Origin: Parietaria judaica
Lineage: Eukaryota; Streptophyta; Magnoliopsida; Rosales; Urticaceae
DNA length: 64,000 nt
Direction of reading: 5' to 3'
Assembly: GCA_954871525.1 (NCBI GenBank)
Contig: OX940864.1
Coordinates: forward strand, 7,558,001 to 7,622,000
Part shown: positions 44,007-57,080 of the stretch, in pieces
Layout: each line of letters opens with the position of its first letter
Numbering within the stretch: position 1 is the first letter of the stretch
Notes under the pieces: model-generated
Told to the model about the DNA's origin: nothing
The model's database searches: none
Seen by the model: the letters and a program-made list of their open reading frames with translations, nothing else
Translations under genes and position numbers: made by a program

Positions 44007-47000
44007 CTACGAGATGTCATTATTGTGTACGGCTAGAAAAGGTCCAAAGGTCATGAGAAATGCAATGACCTCAAAAATGTTGAGGATGAAGAACACCATA
44101 TGAACACCTGCATAAACCAGATATTTACTAGTAACATTTTTGGAACTCAGAGAATAGGAAGGAAAATAAAAATTTTCTTTTTCGGAACATAAAAGTGGGA
44201 AAAACAGGTGGAGAAAAATAGCAAAGGATTTTTTTTTTTTCCCTCATTTCTTTAGGATTTACATTTCATCTCATTTTCTCCTACAAATTCTAGGTTCATG
44301 AACTTATATGCTTCCTGAGAAAATCTCTAATAAAGGTATCTATATGAATATAATATATACTAGTTTGCATATATAATTCTAGACACAAGATTTATTTTAA
44401 TATCTCTATTGTAAGGTAGATATTTGTTTTTTTGAGGGCTATAATATTGGTTTAAGTGCCTATTCCCTACAGTTTTTGCTAACCATTATATAACAAAAAT
44501 AAAAGTTACTTGGAGGGGAGATAAATTAAGTAGACCTAATTCTCCAGCATATATATGTATATATATATATATGTATAGGAAAATGATGGTAACATATGGT
44601 TGTTTAAACGTTTTACCAGGAAGAAATGGTGCATTTAGGCGCTTCTGGGACCATGAAAATCTGCAGACAAGAAGGCGATAAAAGCTTCTAACTTAAAATT
44701 GTAAGAAATAAGGAAGAAAGACTAGTAAAAAGAAAAAACTTTTAATAGTTTCAAGACTATAAAATACGCATATATATATATATAAATCTTGGAATATATA
44801 CATACAATGCACCTCCGCCAGCCGGACCGACGGCTTTGAAGAGAGACACGGCAGACATGGCTATGCCATTAGCAGCTCCTCTCTGTCTTTGGCTCTAGTA
44901 CGAGAATAAAATACAAAAATGAAGTTAGGTGCGGAAATAAGCTATAAATAGTCAATTATTGAATAGTAAAGCTGAGTTATTTTTGAATTATTCTTATTGA
45001 ATAAAATATTCCAAAAACAACAAAAAGCAATCAAGATAAAATGGATACCACGGCTTTGTTTTGTAGGACAAACAATCCTGTAGTGATGGATACCTGATAA
45101 ATATGTAGAAAACTATTATATGTATATGGTAGAAGCATGACATAATTATATATAGCACTGAAAACCAAAATTTTCCAAGATAATTAGGCTTTTATGTTGG
45201 TATATTTGTCATCAAAATGTACACTAGGTATTTTAGGAGAATAGATTCCACTCTTCATATTGTATGAGAAATACAGGACTCAATATTTTCGGTGGTAATT
45301 TATTAACGAGAAATACCGAAATTAATCTATTATCTAAAATATCAAACAATCTTGAAAAAGATCCCAAAGAAACCAAGGAAAAAAGAAGAGGTGACTAGTT
45401 CAATGGTTAAGCATGAGAACCACGAAGCTTAGAGACTTACAGCAATCACATTCTTCAGCAAAGAAGCAGAATTAATCAACACTGAGAGTGTGACTCCAGA
45501 TAGATTGGCTATGAAAGGGTAACTTGACAGCAGTGCAACAGTCAAAACCTTTAGATGAAACAAAACAGTGTATGAGTAGATTATTCAACAGAAAAATGTG
45601 CGAGCAGAGGTGTTAATGAACATACCGCCCCTGTTCGAGCTAATGGGACCGGTCCAAAAGTCCTCTCCAGCAGCGGATAACAAAATAGCTGAAAGACTAG
45701 CATGCCAAATCCTAGAGGTTTGTGTAAGAGATAAAGTGAGAAATTTGAAATTCAATAATTTCATAAAATCTCAAGTGTGCAATTATAGTAACAAATGTAA
45801 CACGACAAGTTTTATTTTAAAAGATAATATAATTTCAGATTTTCAATATAGAGTGGTGATAAGTCGGTAATATGTCGACTCTTCTTCGCACATCCCAATC
45901 CATCAAACTACGTTTTCTGATAAACTTCTTCCAATAGCTTACCGCTATCGATTCATCCAATTTGATCAATATAATCTTAATTATATCATCTATTCTTCAA
46001 AATAAGATTTAAATACTAAATGAACTTGAAATCTTGGTTCCATCAATAATCAAAGCTAAATGACTAATGAAAATAATTAGTCATTTTAACCTTTCTTTAT
46101 GATTTAATGAAAGTAATTCACCAAAAACCAACATTTCTAGTATAGATTAGAGAATATATTCTAGCGTACCTGAAATCGAAAGAACTTCACCGACGTCCGA
46201 AGATGAGTAACCTAATCCTCTGTACTTTCTTGGAGTCACAGCCCATAACGGAAAAACCTGTCGAACCGATCCAAAAGGAAAACAAAATCTATAATGAAAA
46301 ATCCAAATAAATATTACACAATTTTCAGCAAATTTGTATTGGAGAATATTTCACTACCTCTGTGTACGCCATGTCATGAAGTTGGAACACGCAATATATA
46401 ATTATTGCAGACATTAACGGCCAGTTCCTAAAAGGACTTCGTTCAGATGTCGTCTCAGATTCTTGCAAATTAGAGAATTTCTCATTCTTTTTGTAATCGT
46501 TTGTATGAAAATGAATTGTCTCCTGAAACCATTTACGAGGAATTAGTGTCCAAGTTTGATCAATTTATGGCCCAAATTGCCGGGAGACGCTGAAACGGAA
46601 ACGGAAACAAAAATTACTCGCACAATCCTACTCTCCCTTTTCTTTCGTATTTTTGTTTGTGGTTTATTTCCAGGGTCTTAGATTAAGAAACTTCAAAAGT
46701 TATTCTAGATTGTAATTTATTTCGGTTGCGGCGAATACAAGTTATTACGTCTAATAGCACAAACCTATACGTTATATAAAACTCACATTGAAAAATATTT
46801 TACTGATTTCTTAACATATCAAATTAATGAAATGAAACTACAACAGGTAGGAAAATGGATATATGAACATACCGGCATCCAAATGCACATAAAAGTTACC
46901 CCCAAAGAGAAGATTGATATCAACAAACAAGGTAAGAGGTATGGAAACCTGATGATCGGTTAAGTTTAATTATTTAGCACAAAAGGGAATATCATCAAAT

Positions 47001-50000
47001 ATAATAAAGAAAATGAGCCATGAACATATATACAAATAATGTATCTAAAAACCACATTACTTACCGCCCAAGCAAGGAATCCTCAGAAATTAGTCCTGGA
47101 AACTTCTCTGCAGGCTACGATAGAAAGTCAATGAATAAAATTATTAGTAATCTCACCAAATGCCCAAAGAGCACCAAAGGTTTAAGATTTGCCCAAGTTT
47201 CAAAAAAATCATTTATGCCCATTAATGATTTTTTTGAAATCAAAGTAACCCTGATAATGATTAATTTTAAATATAAAACTTTAAAATTTATTTCCTTTAA
47301 TATTAATTCGTGGACTAATCTTATGAATTTAATTCAAATCTCAAAATAAATTAAAATCCTAAATAATTTCTCTCTCTCTCTCCTCCCTCCTCCCTTCCAC
47401 AATCTCTCTCTTTCTCTCACTCTTCTCTTTCTCACTCAGGACAATTCGAAGCTTGCTCCAGCGAACGAAGTCGCCCGGGTAAGACCGTCATTTAATCCTT
47501 CACTCCTCGAGTCCTCTCACGCCGATTGCTTCTCCTCTTCGATTCTCTCGCTCGTTCGCTCACGGAGGTTCGCCGTCGTTTGTTTGTAAATATATTTACA
47601 GTTTTTTAAATTTCGTAAATATATTTGCAGTTTATAACTACAACTTTATTGAAAATTTCGTAATTATATTTACAGTTTACTGCATGTACTACTGTGGTTG
47701 AAAATCCTACGGACGCTCGTAAATGAGCACAATGTCCCGAGGTTCAATAGGTTATTGAATTGTCGTAAATATATTCACATTTTTAAAAATACAACTTTAT
47801 AGAAATTTTGTAGCTCTATTTACAGTTTACTGCACGTACTATTGTAGTTGAAAATCCTACGGACGCTAGTAAACAAGCACAATGTCCTGAGGTTCAGGTT
47901 AATGAATTGTCGTAAATATATTTAGAGTTTTATAACTACAACTTTATTGAAATTTCGTAACTATATTTACAGTTTCATAACTACAGCTTTATTGTAATTT
48001 CGTAACTATATTTACAGTTTATTACACGAAAAATAGGCTAAAATTATACAATTGATTTTTAATTGATTTTGAGAATTTTGATTTTCAAATTACAAATCGT
48101 TATAATCCTTGTTAATAGGGATAAGTTTAATCGTTAAAATAGGAAGGATAAATTTTAATTTATTTAGTTTGCTACATTCAAGGAAAATATTTGTTTTTTT
48201 TATTTATTTTAATTAATAAAACGAATTAAAATTAAACGTGGCTTAATTGGAAGGGCATATTAGTCCATATTTTAATTTGTTGGTGGTTATTATTACCATA
48301 ATTAGAATGGGCATTTTTTTAAACCTTGAGTCACAAATGGGCATTTCTCTCATTTATCCTAAAATTATTGCATTTAATAAGACGGTAAATTTGATAAATA
48401 AAAGCAACTAAATTTGGATTTTTTTTTTTAAGTTGTATAATTGTTAAAGGGATTTATCCTACTGTAATAACTAAACTATAATTGTTCAAAACGAAACGAA
48501 GAGATATTCATTCTTATTACTTGTTGAACTTGAAAATTACAATTTACTCCATCGTAAATCTGTTAAAGCCAAAAATCATTCTTGGGAAATAGGAGCTTTC
48601 CCTAATCTTCACCGAGTCCAATCTCCCCTCTATCGAGGGAGATTAAACTTTGTGAATGATTATTGGCTCCCTCTTTCATTAGGAGCAAGGATTACGACCT
48701 AATGGACTGGACTGGACCGGACCGGATCCAACTAAAATAAACCTCTAAAACATAATTAACCAAGCTAAACAAAGTTATATAATTTAAATGACATGATCAA
48801 ACCAAAAACCAAATTAAATAGCCTAACTAACATTATTAAAAACTAATTACTACGGATATACAAACTCATCCCTATAATATAGGAATTTCAACAATGAAAA
48901 AACTGAAACAAATTATTAGCACAGAGAACTCTTACTAACAAAAAACTGAAAGAAAACAAAAATGAAAAAAGGTACCTGTGAAAGGAAACCACCAATAGCC
49001 GGTCCAATAACTAATCCAAGACCCCATGCTGTGCTTACCTGAAAAATAATCATTCCTTGTAACTCAAGAAATCAAATAAGAGAAACAAGGATTTTCGGAG
49101 AAGACGGAAGCTAGGGCTTGTATCTCTCTTAAAATGTGCATGATGTAAGAGCGCTAATATTCTAACTGTAACAACTAAAATGAACACAATCCAGGAAAAA
49201 TCTTACTATTGACATTGCTAGACCTTGATGTTCTTTTCGGCAAATTTCGGAAGCATATGCCTGAAAGAAAAAGAAAAGACTTCTTATGTAACAATATCTT
49301 GGAAAACAATCTTTCTCCAAGAGAGTCACTTTATCTATTCTAGACATAGCATTAAATTCCCGAGTAATTGGCAGCAACGCCCCTTCAACTTTTTACTCAT
49401 CATTCACATTCCCCTCTGAACTTTCATTTTAATGCAGAATCCCCTTCTCTATTACAGGATAGTTTGCTCCAAAAAGAACATTCATGAGGAAAATTGCACG
49501 ATGAATTAAGATTCAAACGGCAAAGTGCATCAATAAATAAAATTGAGGGAGATTGATGTCAATTACGCTGAATTAGCACTTCAATTTCCAAATGTTCGTT
49601 CACAAGAGAAAACAGAAAATCAAAAGTCAAACATGAGAAAGAAAAGCCTCAAATTTGCTTCAAGAAACTTGTACACGTAAAAAGACGAAGCATACCCTCA
49701 CTGGGCCAAGTATACCGCACAAAACTCCGAGCAGAAATCTTGTGGCAATTGCCATCCAGAAATTTGTGCTGAGTCCAAAAAGTGTATTGAAAATAACCCT
49801 ATTTCAACAAATTTAGAAAAAATATTTTATAAGAATATGATTTAAGTCTTTAAAAGAAGGAAACTTGAAGAAACTATTAAAGCACTAACACTGTAATTGT
49901 GCCAAACATAATCACGGGCCTACGACCATAGTGATCAGCGATTACGCCCCAAAGAATAGAAGTTAAAAACCTTCCAAACATAAATGCAGAACCTTCAAGA

Positions 50001-50995
50001 GAGGGAGTAATTTATCATAAGAATCCAAATCATAAACCGAGTTTTCAACCTATAACACCCAAAAACTACTAACAAAAACTCACCCACAAAACCAGCATAG
50101 TAACCGATATCCGCCTCTCTTTCTGCAATATGGAAATCCCTAATCTGAAAAGAAGAAATGAAGATCATGAGCAAAAAAATCGGCACACTTGAGCATTACG
50201 CTGAGTAACATACTCACCATGAAATACAGGAACGGGAAAAGAGATGATATTGGCAAGGCTGCAAAATTTCAACAGAAAATTTATTCTGTGAGAACTAAAA
50301 AGTGGAGTAGAGACAAACTTATTTGCTTTCCAAATGTAAATAAATAGAGCTAAAATAAATTTAATGACAAACTAACACATAATTGGCAAAAGAAAAACCA
50401 AATTGATCACAAAACTAACTTACATAACATACAAATTATAGAAAAATACACTCATGTAACCTAATTCTAAGCTATTTTCTTTTCCACACATCGATCGGGT
50501 TTTCAGTCTTCGGTGCGGTATCCGTTTGGAGCCGAGCATACTCGATTCTCATGACTATACCGAACATTTAAGCTTTTGAAATTCCGTGTCATGCGTTTCG
50601 GTCCATGACTCGTTTCGTACTCTTATAAGAAGAGTAAATTAATATACTGAACAAAAGTACACATATTGTGATGAAAGCCATAACCTAAACAAAAAATGGC
50701 AAAAGCAACGCTTTCAAGTGATTCTCGGAAGAAATAGCCAACGATGAACAATAAATACTAAGAAAATGCTAATTCAAACGGCACAAAAATTCCAGAAAAA
50801 TAGATTAATTGAAGAATAATCAGAGAAGAAATCGGTACCAGCAGCGAGAGCGATCACGAAAACGAAGAACAAATTCTTGTACGGAATCCCATGGTTATAC
50901 TGCTTCATCTTCTCCATTTCGCATCCTGGACACTTCTCTTCGTAACAGACGTTCTCTTCCTGCTTCAACAACGCTTCTCTGCATTCGCTCACCAT
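44007..50995 (-). CDS. ZIFL: Zinc-induced-facilitator-like transporter (major facilitator superfamily)
   Basis: Seventeen exons in order: 50839-50995, 50218-50258, 50084-50144, 49890-49992, 49696-49798, 49207-49260, 48976-49038, 47065-47114, 46873-46948, 46358-46522, 46170-46257, 45626-45711, 45441-45548, 45049-45093, 44806-44894, 44617-44660, 44007-44107. They total 1434 nt (477 residues), all GT-AG. Family marks are the N-terminal CPGC cysteine motif, the MFS loop [44 protein letters not shown], and [14 protein letters not shown]. About twelve membrane helices are expected. The Arabidopsis members move zinc, potassium or organic ligands across the tonoplast or plasma membrane and affect auxin transport. 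Intron 7 (49 kb to 47.1 kb) is enlarged by a MULE. The frame is intact. Confidence 0.93.
47146..48360. mobile_element. Mutator-like element in ZIFL intron 7, possibly Pack-MULE
   Basis: Inverted ends (AGTAATCTCACCAAATGCCC and, reversed, AGGATAAATGAGAGAAATGC) are flanked by a perfect 9-bp duplication AAAATTATT (47137-47145, 48361-48369). Inside, 47365-47590 is a CT-rich then GC-rich stretch that looks like a plant 5' untranslated region with a splice donor (CGCCCGG|GTAAG), unlike the rest. 47590-48020 holds a tandem repeat of about 170 bp (two copies plus part) around TACAGTTTACTGC and GAAAATCCTACGGACGCT. No transposase. Confidence 0.8.
47365..47590 (+). other. Candidate captured host sequence inside the MULE
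   Basis: A long CTCTCT tract leads into a short exon-like block and a GTAAG donor, then GC-rich sequence with CTCG runs. It has no ATG or clear frame. The source gene is unknown. Confidence 0.45.
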
Positions 50996-52063
50996 TTCTT
51001 CTCTGCTTCTTCTTCTTCGGGAACAAACTCACCGAACAATCGAGGTCACGGATTCCAGTTCTTCGCTATCAGCCGTGCTTTAGTACACTATTTTTGACGA
51101 AATCTGAACATGAATCGAGAAAGAGAACGAACTGTTAAGCATATTCATCGAAAACGGAAAGGGAAATGCACCTTTCTGCACCGACCGCCATGGAGGTGAA
51201 CGAACCTTGTCAGAGAAACCAACAAACTCTTAATAATATTGAAGAAAAAATAATGGCTTCTATTTCCGACGCCAAATTTATCATATAAAACTACAAATTA
51301 ATAATCTTTTATTTTAGTTATTAGAATAAATTATTTAGAAGTCATATTCCAATATTATATTAAAAACAAAAAAAAACAAAAAACAAAAACAGTACATCAT
51401 CCGTCCGTACACGTATTATTAATTATGGTTTTCTAAATAATTAATTATTGAATAAATATATATATAGTGAATTATAATATATAGTTGTAGAATAAAATAA
51501 ATGATACGATAAAATCAGCATAATAAAATAAGTAAAAAAAATAATTATTTTGAAAAATATCATCAGAAAGTAAAACTTAAAAGCAAAAATGCACTAAGTA
51601 GAATATTAGCATGTGTAAAAGAAAAAGAAAAAGAAAATACAAATGTAACGAGGCATGCTCTGCTTGAGGATTCGACTTTATCTCATCAGATCTCACGTAG
51701 AAAAAAAATTAGTTTATTTATTTATTTTTAACATTAGGCATTTGTCACAAGATAATTTTTAATTTATATTTTAGAGTATGAAAGTAGTAAGTAACTCAGT
51801 ATTGTCTAATTGTGAAATAAAGTATAAACAATGTTGAATGTCGCCATCTTTGAATTGAATTGATGCCTTCCCTTCAGATTTATTTATTAAAACTTAGTTT
51901 GTTTAATATAGTTTGGACTTGGACGTGGATCTCATTTCTGACAGTTTGACTTGGGGGATGTCGCTTTCTGGCTTCAGCAATTGCTTGTGGGCCCACCAAC
52001 GGATGGAAACGAAACGACAATTGACTCATGTCGATAAAATTATATATATATACGGACTCTGGC
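50996..52063. other. Intergenic upstream of the ZIFL gene
   Basis: The first ~250 bp are the ZIFL 5' untranslated and promoter side. The rest is AT-rich with no supported gene. Confidence 0.5.
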
Positions 52064-53308
52064 TAGAGCCGTCGCCACTCGCGATTCGATGCGTCGCGAC
52101 GCATGTTCTGGGGATCGCGATGCGTCGTGATTTTACGGCAAAAGTCGTGATTCTGAGCACGCGTCGCGACGCGTGGGAGGCTGATCCGAACTTTCCATCC
52201 AACGGTCAGTATGATGCCACGTCATCGATCCGTGTGATGTTTTTGTTTGTGGCAATAATAACACGTTTTTCACCCGAAATTTATTATCCAACCACAATTT
52301 TTACTACTTTATTCGAATTCAACCCTAAAATTTCAAAATTTTATTTTTTTTACCCACTATTATTCGCCCACCACAATAATTATTCACCCACCTCACTCTC
52401 TCCTCAAACCCTATAAATACCACCCCTTCCTCCCTCATTTCCTCACCAACAATCTTCCATCTCAAGACACGGAAGGCGCACCGCAAGAATTGAAGCGGTA
52501 CTACGGCCTACGGATCGACGAGGACTCCCTCGAGTTCGATGTGATTGGATGGTGGAAGAATCAACGGGAAAGATTCCCGATATTGGCAAGAATGGCGAGG
52601 GATATACTGTCAATCCCCATTTCAAGCGTTGCTTCGGAGAGCGCATTCAGTTCGGCTCAGCATATAATCGACGACCGGAGGGCGTCAATTACCAACACAC
52701 ACCTCGAGCAAGCGGTGGTCTTGAACGATTGGATGTTCCGCAACCCCACCATCGCCCAACGGAACGAACCAACCGATCTGGAGAGGATGATTGAAAAGTT
52801 TAACGACTGGTTCCCCGAGTGACGCAATGTAAACGCCGATATGATGCGCTCTTTCCTCTCTTGGTTTTATGTCCCTAAGGAGGGTTTTTCAAGAGAGGTT
52901 TTAGTGAGGCATCTTGTAATATTTACACTGAATATTTACAACTTCTTCCACCTTATTGTAATATTCACAATGAATAATACAATTTTTTTTTAATATCTTG
53001 TTTTATCATATTTATTTATTTGTTTTATCATATTTATTTATTTGTTTTATCATATTTATTAATTTTAAAATAAGTAACATACTTAAATAATAATTTTAAA
53101 TAATTAAATTCGGGTAAAAACTAATAAAATTAAACATTGGAAATATATTAGGACTTTTGCCGCAAACAAAGCATTTGAACACCCTTTGAAATCGCGATGC
53201 GCTGCGATGCGTCGCGATCTCCTTCCCCGCGATGCGTCGCGATGCCCACTTTGGCGACTTTTGCCGATTTAGTCGCGATTGATCGCGATCTCCACATGTG
53301 CAGCTCTA
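52064..53308 (+). mobile_element. Internally deleted hAT element with 8-bp target duplication
   Basis: Ends TAGAGCCG and, reversed, TAGAGCTG are flanked by a perfect 8-bp duplication ACTCTGGC (52056-52063, 53309-53316). Both subterminal regions are full of GCGATGCGTCGCGA-type palindromic motifs (52080-52170 and 53190-53300), as hAT transposases need. The interior retains only the transposase C-terminus. Confidence 0.92.
52438..52822 (+). pseudogene. Remnant hAT transposase, C-terminal dimerisation domain only
   Basis: The frame (open from about 52438, no ATG in frame, stop at 52820-52822) encodes DVIGWWK...RFPILARMARDILSIPISSVASESAFS, the hallmark of the hAT C-terminal dimerisation domain. 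The DNA-binding BED finger and the catalytic core are absent. A TATA-like CCCTATAAATACC at about 52410-52422 lies shortly before it, so the deletion joined the promoter region to the last exon. It cannot transpose itself but could still make a dimerising fragment. Confidence 0.85.
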
Positions 53309-53336
53309 ACTCTGGCACTGGCCTTCATATGAGTTA

Positions 53337-56300
53337 GAGTTAATTATGGCAAAAAGACCCAATTTTCAGTCTAATTCTCGTAACCAACTTTCATAAATGA
53401 CGGCAATAATACCCAAACTCAGTGTTTGGGACTTGACCGAGGAAATTTGTCCATTTGGTTGTTAGCCTTTGTCACGTGGCACGCCACATGTGTTGGGGAA
53501 AAATCTTACCGTCCCCTCCGTCATATCTCGGGATGGGCCCTCGATCCATCGGGGTAACCTTTAAAAATTTGTTTTACGCAGAAAGGCCCATTTTACACTT
53601 TCCGGAGTTACTTCCTTTTTCTAGAACCGAGCACCAAGATAACGGAGATCCAATCGGTTAAGTAATTAGTTATTTATTCAAACACGTAATTATTAATTCT
53701 AGTCAAGGAAATAAATAAAGCAATAAAGTGGTTTTGCATTTATTTACCCAATGCATAAGGTCGTACCTATTTCTCACGATGACTTCCACTGCGCTTTCTG
53801 AATTTGGGCAGAGCTTCCGCCGGCCTTTGAGAATGCGACAAGGAAACTCCCAAAGCCTTCCAGGATATTCTCTTGAACTTCCTCGTACACAAAGCGTGGG
53901 CTTCGTTTGACGGAACTTCGTTGCTTCTAGCCTAGCCGATTTCTAGAGAGAGAGAGAGAGAATTTCGAGAGCTTCTTAGAGAGAGAACTCGAGTTTTTCT
54001 TATGAGAGTGGTGTGGAAATGTGATGCTTAAGCCTTGTATTTATAGTAAAAGGCATGCACACATAACTTCCAATTTTAGATAAATCAATCATATTAATTA
54101 GTGTTAATTACAAATCAATTTCCAACCTTCCCATTTACTATAGGTATCGAAAATATGATGAGTAAAATACCTAAGATTTAATTTCATATGATTTAAATAT
54201 GTATCATGAAAATCAAATTCCTACCATATTAGGTAAAAATCGATTTCATCATATTTTAATCAAGGGAATACATTTTCTTTAATTAAAATAAATACCAAGA
54301 AATCCAATCCCATTCCATGAATAGGTAATGTCAATTTCTCTCATTATTTTTAATAAAAAATTAATTCCAATTAAATCAAATTAGGTGACACATGATTTAT
54401 CAATCTTTTCCTTATTTGTAAATAACCTATCAATTAAATAATGTCATGAATCAATCAATATTAATTCTCATGCATTATAAATCTTTATTTAAAACTTGCA
54501 AATCAAGTTCTTATGATTCATGCATAATTAATATTCATGATATGATTCTTACTTATTTAATTTAGATTAATACCATATTTGTATATAATTAATTAGTATC
54601 ACAAATTATCATTACATATAAATTTCGATTTCTACTCATGCTCAAAATCGCCAACTCATGCTTGGTAACCAAGCTTGGCAATTTCCATGATTCAAAATCT
54701 TACCTTATATGTTTATCATGATAATTAACATAATTAATCTTTTATTAAAATATGATAAGGAAAATACCTAGTGGGCTTATCCACCAAGGCTTGGTCGAAA
54801 TTACTCTCTAACAATTAGCTAAGATTAATCCCAATGGACCAAGCCCATTAAATTTATCTTTAAATAATTCTCATGAATTAACATAACCTTTTGTTATGAT
54901 ATATAATTCATATATTTTTCTCCGTAGCTTTTACACATAAAATCATAAAAGAAAAAACTCTTAGAATTAAATTTACTAAAACATTTATGTTGACAATTTA
55001 TTCCAGCTTTGACTTTTTCCGATCAGCTATTTCTCTGGCAAAACTTTAGGTACTTTTGCCGTAACTTTTTGAAACTTTCAAAAACTTGACACAAGTCAAT
55101 TGTTCAATCATAAATTAGAATAACAAATATTCTAATTGTACGATTAGTCTTTTACAGAACTATCCTGGGGACCATGGACCCACATCACTTAAGCTCCAAC
55201 AGATTAATCCGTTAACTCCGGTGTTACTCCACTAAAAACCCGAAGCTGTACTCTTTAGTGATGCGAATAATATGTTCCTATTTATCTTAAGGTGTCCAGT
55301 GATATAATCAAATTCCAGTGATTAATCTTTCACTTGATGATTCACACTTGAGCAGGCGTTTTACCGTTTAGCCCCTTAGTGCTTTTCTTCCTGAATTCCA
55401 TCGGTGGTATTGTAGACGACTCACTTACGATTTCGAGACGTAAGCTGCGCATGAGTCCCGTACTACTTCTCATGACCGACAATTCCGGGAATCATCTTGA
55501 CTTAGTAAAAAGCTATGTGATATCCATATTTGTGATCGAGCTACCCTTCCCTGTCGACTATCATGTTCCCAATATAGCGGCTTTGGGAACAGCGTTATGT
55601 TGTGTTCTTTAACTAGAAAATCAAAGAACAATCAAGCTAACAGTCAGGGTTCAAGATCACTTCAGGATTTAGATTAATTACCATTTGATCATCTTTTACG
55701 ACTTAGTTCAAAGTTGTCAGTGACGGTCTTAGTTGAGCAACTTTCAGAACTTATTCAAGTCCTATCCAGTACAAAGACACTTCGTACTTAATACACTTGA
55801 TGGGTATGACACACATATCTATCCAGAATAGGATTTTCTCCATTTAGTCGTATTAATGACTTTATCAATTAAGAGGCTCCCACCCGCTTAATTAAGTCAC
55901 GGATACATTTAAGTTCATTTATTGCATCTATTAATTCTTCCTCACATTGACTCTTGTGTGATGGATAGATTACAATTGCATTCCATTATGAACTATGGAT
56001 AAACATTCGATTATACATAAAGAACTATAAAAAAGATTATCATAATAAGTGCCTTCTTTATTAAGAGTGATGTCATAAACTTTTACAATGGGTAAATAAA
56101 ATATTGTTTAAGGGCAATATGCCTAACAACATGGCACTTGGCATGCCACGTAATTATTATTATTTTTATAAAAATTTAATTTATTTTTTTAAATTATATT
56201 TTTTATTTTTTTTTAATTTTTATTTTTACTTTTAATAAGAATTATATTTTCCAATAATAAAAAATAATGAATATTTAAATTTAAATATTCATTATTGGTT

Positions 56301-57080
56301 ATAATTATTTATTTTTAAAAAAGTGGGTAGAACGAAATAAAAATCACCGTTCACAGTTCACTTGAACTCCGTTTCTGATCCCGTTCAAGCGTCGAATAAA
56401 ATTGTTTAATATAATAATAATAACCAATATACACATACATATTGTTTAAAAAGTCAAGACATAATTAAATACACATCACTTATTAAAAAAAAATAGTAGT
56501 CATATTTATATTTAACGGAAAATTATTTTTATTTGTTTGCATGATTTTTTTTTGTTTGCATTTTATAATAATAATTGTTTAATATTTTTTTATATATTAT
56601 TTTTAAAAAAAATTGTTATTAAATAATCATATGATTATTGGTTATTATTATTAAACATATTAAGCAATATTCGTTACACCCGTGAACCGGATCGGAGGCA
56701 GAGTTTGAGTGAACCGTGAACGGTTATTTTTTTTATGATTTATTTCGTTTGACCCACTTTTCTAAAATGAATAATTATATTTAATAATAATAATTTATAT
56801 ATTTATATTTAAATTTAAATATTCATTATTGGTTATTATAGAAAAATAATTTAATTTTTTTAAAAAAAAATAAAAGTTTTAAAAACTAATAATATTTTTT
56901 AATTATTTAAAAATAATAATTACGTGGCATGCCACGTGGCAAAAGCTAACAACCACATGGACAGATTTCCTCGGTCAACTCCCAAACACTGAGTTTGGGT
57001 ATTATTGCCGTCATTTATATAAGTTGGGTATACGGGAGATAATTTGACGAAAGGTTGAGTCTGTTTGCCGCAATTAACCC
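53337..57080. mobile_element. Palindromic MULE-like element split by a nested solo LTR
   Basis: Left end GAGTTAATTATGGCAAAAAG and reversed right end GGGTTAATTGCGGCAAACAG are similar over about 150 bp, sharing AATGACGGCAATAATACCCA. Nine-base flanks TATGAGTTA (53328-53336) and TATGAATTA (57081-57089) differ at one base. Without the nested LTR the element is about 1.1 kb and nearly fully self-complementary (for example GTTCACAGTTCACTTGAACT against AGTGAACCGTGAAC). No coding capacity. Confidence 0.8.
53491..56128 (-). repeat. 2.6-kb solo LTR nested in the MULE-like element
   Basis: Boundaries TGTTGGGG...CCTAACA with a perfect 5-bp duplication ACATG (53486-53490, 56129-56133). I saw no internal direct repeat and no coding sequence, so it is read as a solo LTR rather than a whole element. 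Orientation is uncertain; minus is guessed from the TGTTAGGCATATTGCCC-like start on that strand. Confidence 0.75.

Noticed and set aside
53491..56128. Complete LTR retrotransposon between TGTTGGGG and CCTAACA
   Set aside because: I found no internal direct repeats, primer site or coding sequence, so a solo LTR explains it better.
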